Source of the DNA: Microbacterium sp. SYP-A9085 | GTDB taxonomy: Bacteria; Actinomycetota; Actinomycetes; Actinomycetales; Microbacteriaceae | Direction of reading: 5' to 3' | DNA length: 64,000 nucleotides | Assembly: GCF_009649635.1 (NCBI RefSeq) | Contig: NZ_WJII01000001.1 | Span: forward strand, 1-64,000 | Shown: positions 61,114 through 64,000 of the stretch, piece by piece | How positions within the stretch are numbered: position 1 is the stretch's first letter | Layout: every line of letters begins with the position of its first letter | The notes under the pieces: model-generated | Databases searched by the model: none | What the model saw: the letters and a program-made list of their open reading frames with translations, nothing else | Told to the model about the DNA's origin: nothing | Made by a program: the position numbers and the translations under genes

Positions 61114-62231
61114 CCGTTGTACCCGAACACGCCGTTCCACTTCTTCAGGAAGTCGCCCTTCGCGTCGGATGCCTTCAGGAACGCGTCGTCGTTGATGAAG
61201 TCGAACCACACCTTGGCCGTGTCCGGTGCGGTGTACCAGTCCTGGCTCATGATGTCGCGCTCGTCCTTGACCTTGGAGTTCACGGGCGCGGTGCCGGTGA
61301 TCTGGGTGTAGAGCTGGTTAGCTTCGACCGAGGTCGCCCACTCCATGAACAGCTTGGCGGCGTTCGGATGCGGTGCGCTCTTGACGATCGCGTCCGAGAA
61401 GTATCCGCCGACGGTCGGGGCGGGGTAGACGAACTGGATCGGCGCGCCCTGCGCGACGTAGGAGAACTCGAGCGAGTCGGTGATGCCGACGGCGATCGAG
61501 ACCTCGCCCTGGACGAGGCTCTGCACGAGCGTCGCCGAGCTCTGGATGAGCGGCTTGTTCGCCGCCACCGCCTTCAGCGCGTCCCAGCCGTACGTGCCGG
61601 CGCCGTCGCCCTCGGACCAGCCGTAGTACAGCGCGGCGATCTGCTGCGAGGACTGCGGCATGTTCACGCCGACCTTGCCCTTGAACTTCGGGTCGGCAGC
61701 GGCCTTGAGCGGGTCGGCCTGGATCTTCGCGATGTCCTCGGCCGAGACCTTCGACGTGTTGTAGGCGATCGTCTGGAAGTACCCGTTCTGCAGCGGGTAG
61801 TAGTAGCCGGCCTTCGACTGCTCGGCCGGGTAGTTTCCGGCGTCGGCGGGCGTGTACTCGGTGATGTACCCGGCCGTGACCATCTTCTCCATCGACACGC
61901 GGTCGGCGATGCTGAAGATGTCGGCCTGCGCCTGTCCGGCCGCCTGCTCCTGCTGGAAGCGCTGCGCGAGCTCGCTGCCGGGCATGCGCAGGACGTTGAC
62001 CGGGATGCCGTACTCGTCGGTGAACCCCTGGGTCCACTTCTGCAGTGAGGTCTCGTTCGCGTCGCCGTAGAACGTCAGCTCGCCCTCGGCCTTGGCGGCC
62101 GCGATCAGCGCGGCCATCGGGTCGGATCCGGTCTTCTGGTCGGTCGGGGCGGTGTCGGCGGCGCAGCCCGCGGCTGCCCACAGTACGGCGGCGCCCAGGG
62201 CGAGGGTCGCAACCTTGCGGAAGTTGTTCAC
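61110..62231 (-). CDS. FbpA/AfuA-type ABC substrate-binding lipoprotein
   Basis: 373 aa. Lipobox AAGC with Cys23, then a family matching ferric-iron, thiamine and phosphonate binding proteins (GELTFYGDANETSLQKWTQGF). The FbpA tyrosine pair for iron is not obvious, and linkage to sugar-acid enzymes argues for an organic acid ligand. The GTG at 62231 has AAAGGAG at 5-nt spacing. Confidence 0.88.
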   Translation of the reverse strand: MNNFRKVATLALGAAVLWAAAGCAADTAPTDQKTGSDPMAALIAAAKAEGELTFYGDANETSLQKWTQGFTDEYGIPVNVLRMPGSELAQRFQQEQAAGQAQADIFSIADRVSMEKMVTAGYITEYTPADAGNYPAEQSKAGYYYPLQNGYFQTIAYNTSKVSAEDIAKIQADPLKAAADPKFKGKVGVNMPQSSQQIAALYYGWSEGDGAGTYGWDALKAVAANKPLIQSSATLVQSLVQGEVSIAVGITDSLEFSYVAQGAPIQFVYPAPTVGGYFSDAIVKSAPHPNAAKLFMEWATSVEANQLYTQITGTAPVNSKVKDERDIMSQDWYTAPDTAKVWFDFINDDAFLKASDAKGDFLKKWNGVFGYNG

Positions 62232-62341
62232 AACAGCTCCTTTGCCATTCATCTCGGTGCTCGGGTGGTGAGTACGCTCCGCCAGGCGGATCCGGAGCGG
62301 GGGCCAGTGGAGAGTCCCTCTATTCCACGGATGTGGCGCGC

Positions 62342-62359
62342 GACGGGCAACGACCCGTC
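62342..62359. terminator. Small hairpin after the aldo/keto reductase gene
   Basis: GACGGG-CAACGA-CCCGTC at 62342-62359, with a second GC-rich stem (CGCTCCG/CGGAGCG) near 62275-62298. They lie between the reductase stop and the binding-protein start; the rest of the 166-bp gap must hold the importer promoter. Confidence 0.45.
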
Positions 62360-62397
62360 CCGCATAGGGGAACGTTCGGCATCGAATGGCGCGGCGG

Positions 62398-63375
62398 TCA
62401 GAACCCTTCCGGCAGTCGAGGCGCGTACGGCGCCTCCAGACGCGCAAGCTCGTCGTCCGACAGCGTCAGCTCCGTCGCGGCCAGCGCGTCCTCGAGATGA
62501 CCGGGCCGGGTGGCGCCCACGATGGGCGCCGACACCGCGGGCTGCGCCATCACCCAGGCCAGAGCGACCTGCGCACGCGAGATCCCCCGCTCGGCGGCGA
62601 TCTCGCCCACCGCCTGAACGACGGCCTGGTCGGCGGCCTCCTGCTGGTGGTAGAGCGTCTTGCCGTACTCGTCGGTCTCGGTCCGCGCCGTCTGCACGCC
62701 CCATTCGCGTGCCAGCCGGCCGCGTGCGAGCGGGCTCCACGGGATCACGCCGACGCCCTGATCCACGCACAGCGGATGCATCTCCCGCTCCTCCTCCCGC
62801 ATCAGGAGGCTGTACTGGTCCTGCATCGAGACGAATCGCGTCCATCCGCCGAGGTCTGCCGCGTGCTGCAGTTTCGCGAACTCCCACGCGTACATCGAGG
62901 ATGCGCCGAGGTACCGGACCTTGCCGGAGCGCACGACGTCGTCGAGGGCCTGCATGATCTCCTCCATCGGCACCTGCCGGTCCAGGCGATGGATCTGATA
63001 GAGGTCGATGTAGTCGGTGCCGAGTCGCCGCAGGGAGGCGTCGACCTGCGCGAGGATGGCCGCGCGCGAAAGCCCGCTGTCCTTGGGGCCCGGGCCCATC
63101 CGCATCGCGACCTTCGTCGCGATGACGACCTGGTCGCGGGAGGAGAACTCGCGCAGCAGGGTGCCGGTGATCTCCTCGCTGGAGCCCAGCGAGTACACGT
63201 TCGCGGTGTCGAACGTGGTGACACCGGCTTCGATGGCCCGGCGGAAGAAGGGCCGTGCCTGGTCGATGCCCATCGACCACTCGTGGCTTCCCGTGTGCGG
63301 GTCCCCGTAGCTCATGCAGCCGAGGATGATCTTCGAGATGCGCAGGCCGGAGCCGCCCAGTCGCGTGTAGTCCAT
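62398..63375 (-). CDS. Aldo/keto reductase
   Basis: 325 aa TIM barrel. Catalytic Asp/Tyr in FDTANVYSLG, Lys in IATKVAM and His in LYQIHRLD. NADPH site near the C-terminus (VIPWSPLARGRL, PIVGATRPGHLED). Substrate unknown; it may feed the neighbouring catabolic locus. The inner ATG at 63375 is the family start. Confidence 0.92.
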   Translation of the reverse strand: MDYTRLGGSGLRISKIILGCMSYGDPHTGSHEWSMGIDQARPFFRRAIEAGVTTFDTANVYSLGSSEEITGTLLREFSSRDQVVIATKVAMRMGPGPKDSGLSRAAILAQVDASLRRLGTDYIDLYQIHRLDRQVPMEEIMQALDDVVRSGKVRYLGASSMYAWEFAKLQHAADLGGWTRFVSMQDQYSLLMREEEREMHPLCVDQGVGVIPWSPLARGRLAREWGVQTARTETDEYGKTLYHQQEAADQAVVQAVGEIAAERGISRAQVALAWVMAQPAVSAPIVGATRPGHLEDALAATELTLSDDELARLEAPYAPRLPEGF

Positions 63376-63424
63376 GCGTCCACGATCCCACGGGCGCTGC
63401 GCAGACGGAAAACGTGGGGACGCC

Positions 63425-63456
63425 AACGGGGTTCCGCCCGCAGGCGGAACCCCGTT
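63425..63456. terminator. Terminator hairpin after rplA
   Basis: AACGGGGTTCCGCC (63425-63438), loop CGCA, GGCGGAACCCCGTT (63443-63456): a perfect 14-bp stem 13 bp past the rplA stop. It separates the ribosomal operon from the accessory genes. Confidence 0.8.
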
Positions 63457-63469
63457 GTGAGTGTGCAGC

Positions 63470-64000
63470 TCAGATGGCGTTGACGTCCAGCGGGATGCCG
63501 GGGCCGAACGTGGTCGACACCGCGCCCTTCTGGATGTAGCGGCCCTTCGAGCTGGCCGGCTTCAGGCGCACGATCTCCTCGAGCGCCGTCTTCAGGTTCT
63601 CGTCGAGCTGCTCGGCCGTGAACGAGGCCTTGCCGACGATGAAGTGCACGTTGGCGTGCTTGTCGACGCGGAACTCGATCTTGCCGCCCTTGATCTCCTC
63701 CACGGCCTTGGCCGGGTTGGGGGTGACCGTGCCGGTCTTCGGGTTCGGCATCAGGCCGCGCGGGCCCAGCACCTTGCCGAGACGGCCGACCTGGCCCATG
63801 AGCTCGGGGGTTGCCACGGCCGAGTCGAAGTCGGTCCAGCCGGCGGCCACCTTCTCGATCAGCTCAGAGCCACCGACCTCGTCCGCACCGGCGGCGATGG
63901 CGGCCTCAGCGGCCGGGCCGGTCGCGAACACGATGACGCGCGCGGTCTTGCCGGTGCCGTGCGGGAGGATGACGGTGCCGCGCACCATCTGGTCCGCCTT
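63470..64000 (-). CDS. rplA: 50S ribosomal protein L1, 5' end beyond the window
   Basis: 177 codons of the C-terminal part. [38 protein letters not shown] and [18 protein letters not shown] are diagnostic. L1 forms the tRNA-release stalk and represses its own operon in many bacteria. Continues to the right edge; rplK should lie beyond. Confidence 0.97.
   Translation of the reverse strand, partial: KADQMVRGTVILPHGTGKTARVIVFATGPAAEAAIAAGADEVGGSELIEKVAAGWTDFDSAVATPELMGQVGRLGKVLGPRGLMPNPKTGTVTPNPAKAVEEIKGGKIEFRVDKHANVHFIVGKASFTAEQLDENLKTALEEIVRLKPASSKGRYIQKGAVSTTFGPGIPLDVNAI

Noticed and set aside
61110..62231. Naming the importer fbpABC for ferric iron
   Set aside because: The operon continues into sugar-acid enzymes and the tyrosine pair for iron is not apparent, so the ligand is left open.

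Overview
The window is 64 kb of high-GC DNA from an actinobacterium, most likely a Microbacteriaceae member close to Microbacterium. The evidence is inferential: very GC-rich third codon positions, actinobacterial families (DinB2-type polymerase, F420-type nitroreductase, LysG/LysE, long GapB), many leaderless-looking starts with a TANNNT box 6-8 nt upstream, and an excess of the octamer GGATGCCG and its complement. About 63 protein genes can be supported. There are no rRNA or tRNA genes and no CRISPR array. The left edge cuts a transposase gene and the right edge cuts rplA.

Layout. 1-2.1 kb: an IS481-like end, then an arsenic cassette (ArsC, an ArsR-ArsC fusion and an aquaporin). 2.2-17 kb: housekeeping and stress genes (DinB2-like polymerase, NERD protein, 6-phosphogluconate dehydrogenase, AlkX/YcaQ-like protein, OsmC, GapB, LLM oxidoreductase, PepN, a secreted tandem-duplicated HAD phosphatase, an ArsR/SRPBCC divergent pair and an amidase). 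18.3-33.7 kb: a nearly complete molybdenum system. A leftward operon encodes a MerR-TOBE protein, ModABC, a membrane sulfite-oxidase-like enzyme and MoaA. A rightward, translationally coupled operon encodes MoeB-rhodanese, MoeA, MoaC, MobA, a DUF6457-like protein and MoaD. A third operon encodes an FdhF/YdeP-type enzyme, Mog/MoaB and MoaE. FdhD stands beside them. Together these import molybdate, build and modify the cofactor, and supply it to at least two molybdoenzymes.

33.8-43.3 kb: a HerA-like ATPase, an F420-type reductase, a sugar ABC importer with two LacI-type operators but no regulator or ATPase in the window, a Bcr/CflA pump, rplJ-rplL with an attenuated leader, and a pterin dehydratase. 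43.4-49.7 kb: a YqaJ nuclease, an MFS pump with its MarR regulator and three identical-pattern operators, another MFS carrier, LysG/LysE and acylphosphatase. 49.8-63.4 kb: a probable acid-sugar catabolic locus (aldehyde dehydrogenase, iron alcohol dehydrogenase, Ldh-family dehydrogenase, IclR, three enolase-superfamily enzymes, a complete FbpABC-type importer and an aldo/keto reductase). It ends at rplA, so about 21 kb of accessory genes separates rplA from rplJL.

The most unusual structural signal lies between genes. Most gaps long enough to hold one carry a locus-specific short unit (about 19-26 bp) present as inverted and often also direct copies. Sequences differ between loci but the architecture recurs. 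The largest example, about 590 bp between a GNAT gene and moaA, has a 163-bp period followed by a 21-bp tandem array. Other notable points are a perfect 34-bp palindrome containing both start codons of a divergent gene pair, and a Y-family polymerase with isoleucine at the sugar-discriminating steric-gate position.
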